From Saprospiraceae bacterium (lineage in GTDB: Bacteria > Bacteroidota > Bacteroidia > Chitinophagales > Saprospiraceae), in contig JAHDII010000053.1 of the NCBI GenBank assembly GCA_020630895.1, forward strand, positions 1-15,067: a stretch of 15,067 nucleotides of DNA, written 5' to 3'. The notes under the pieces are model-generated. The model did not search any database. It saw only the letters and a program-made list of their open reading frames with translations, and was not told the DNA's origin. The position numbers were made by a program, and so were the translations under genes. This document shows positions 15,060 through 15,067 of the stretch, piece after piece. Within the stretch, counting starts at the first letter, position 1. The number at the start of each line of letters is the position of its first letter.

Positions 15060-15067
15060 TACATTTG
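15060..15067 (+). promoter_or_regulatory. TAnnTTTG match at the window end
   Basis: TACATTTG, a perfect -7 match, forms the last eight bases of the window. No TTG lies at the expected upstream distance. It may serve a gene beyond the window, but in such AT-rich sequence chance matches are common. Confidence 0.25.

Overview
The window looks like an ordinary chromosomal stretch of a low-GC member of the Bacteroidota. Three things support this. One large protein ends in a type IX secretion (T9SS) type A sorting domain. Several genes are preceded by the Bacteroidota -7 promoter element TAnnTTTG, and most starts lack a Shine-Dalgarno sequence. Protein families such as DUF2141 and the single-gene ~410-residue M16 peptidase are typical of the phylum. 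I cannot name the genus. No mobile element, CRISPR array, rRNA or tRNA gene, or obvious defence cassette is visible.

Layout: (1) At 1-72 (minus) is the start of a small membrane protein, cut by the window edge. (2) At 173-2155 (plus) is a two-gene unit, fabG (3-oxoacyl-ACP reductase) and an M16 zinc peptidase. (3) At 3757-2157 (minus) is a tight three-gene unit: a four-helix membrane protein of unknown function, a calcineurin-like phosphoesterase, and a membrane-anchored M15-type peptidase. It converges on the M16 gene with one base between the stop codons. (4) At 3879-4292 (plus) is a small four-cysteine lipoprotein, followed by two strong hairpins that separate it from convergent katG (6736-4568, minus). 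(5) At 8857-6971 (minus) is a subtilisin-like protease with a SPOR domain but no signal peptide. (6) At 10482-9088 (minus) is an M23 peptidoglycan endopeptidase of MepM type that starts with TTG. (7) At 11113-10682 (minus) is a secreted DUF2141 protein. (8) From 11247 (plus) come a short-form malic enzyme, a lipoprotein overlapping its 3' end, and a T9SS-exported protein with SdrD-B-like domains.

Functionally the window mixes core metabolism (fatty acid synthesis, malate decarboxylation), oxidative-stress defence (KatG) and envelope work (M15, M23, SPOR protease, lipoproteins, a T9SS cargo protein). Only the short-gap groups look like operons; otherwise terminators and strand switches split the genes into independent units.

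I do not see a new multi-gene system. The observations most worth following are the SPOR protease with no visible export signal, the M23 enzyme with Cys in place of the third zinc-ligand His, a 22-bp-arm inverted repeat at 10583-10633 beside a second dyad, the double-hairpin intergenic element at 6883-6949 that resembles repeats scattered in Bacteroidota genomes, and the one-base convergent junction at 2156.
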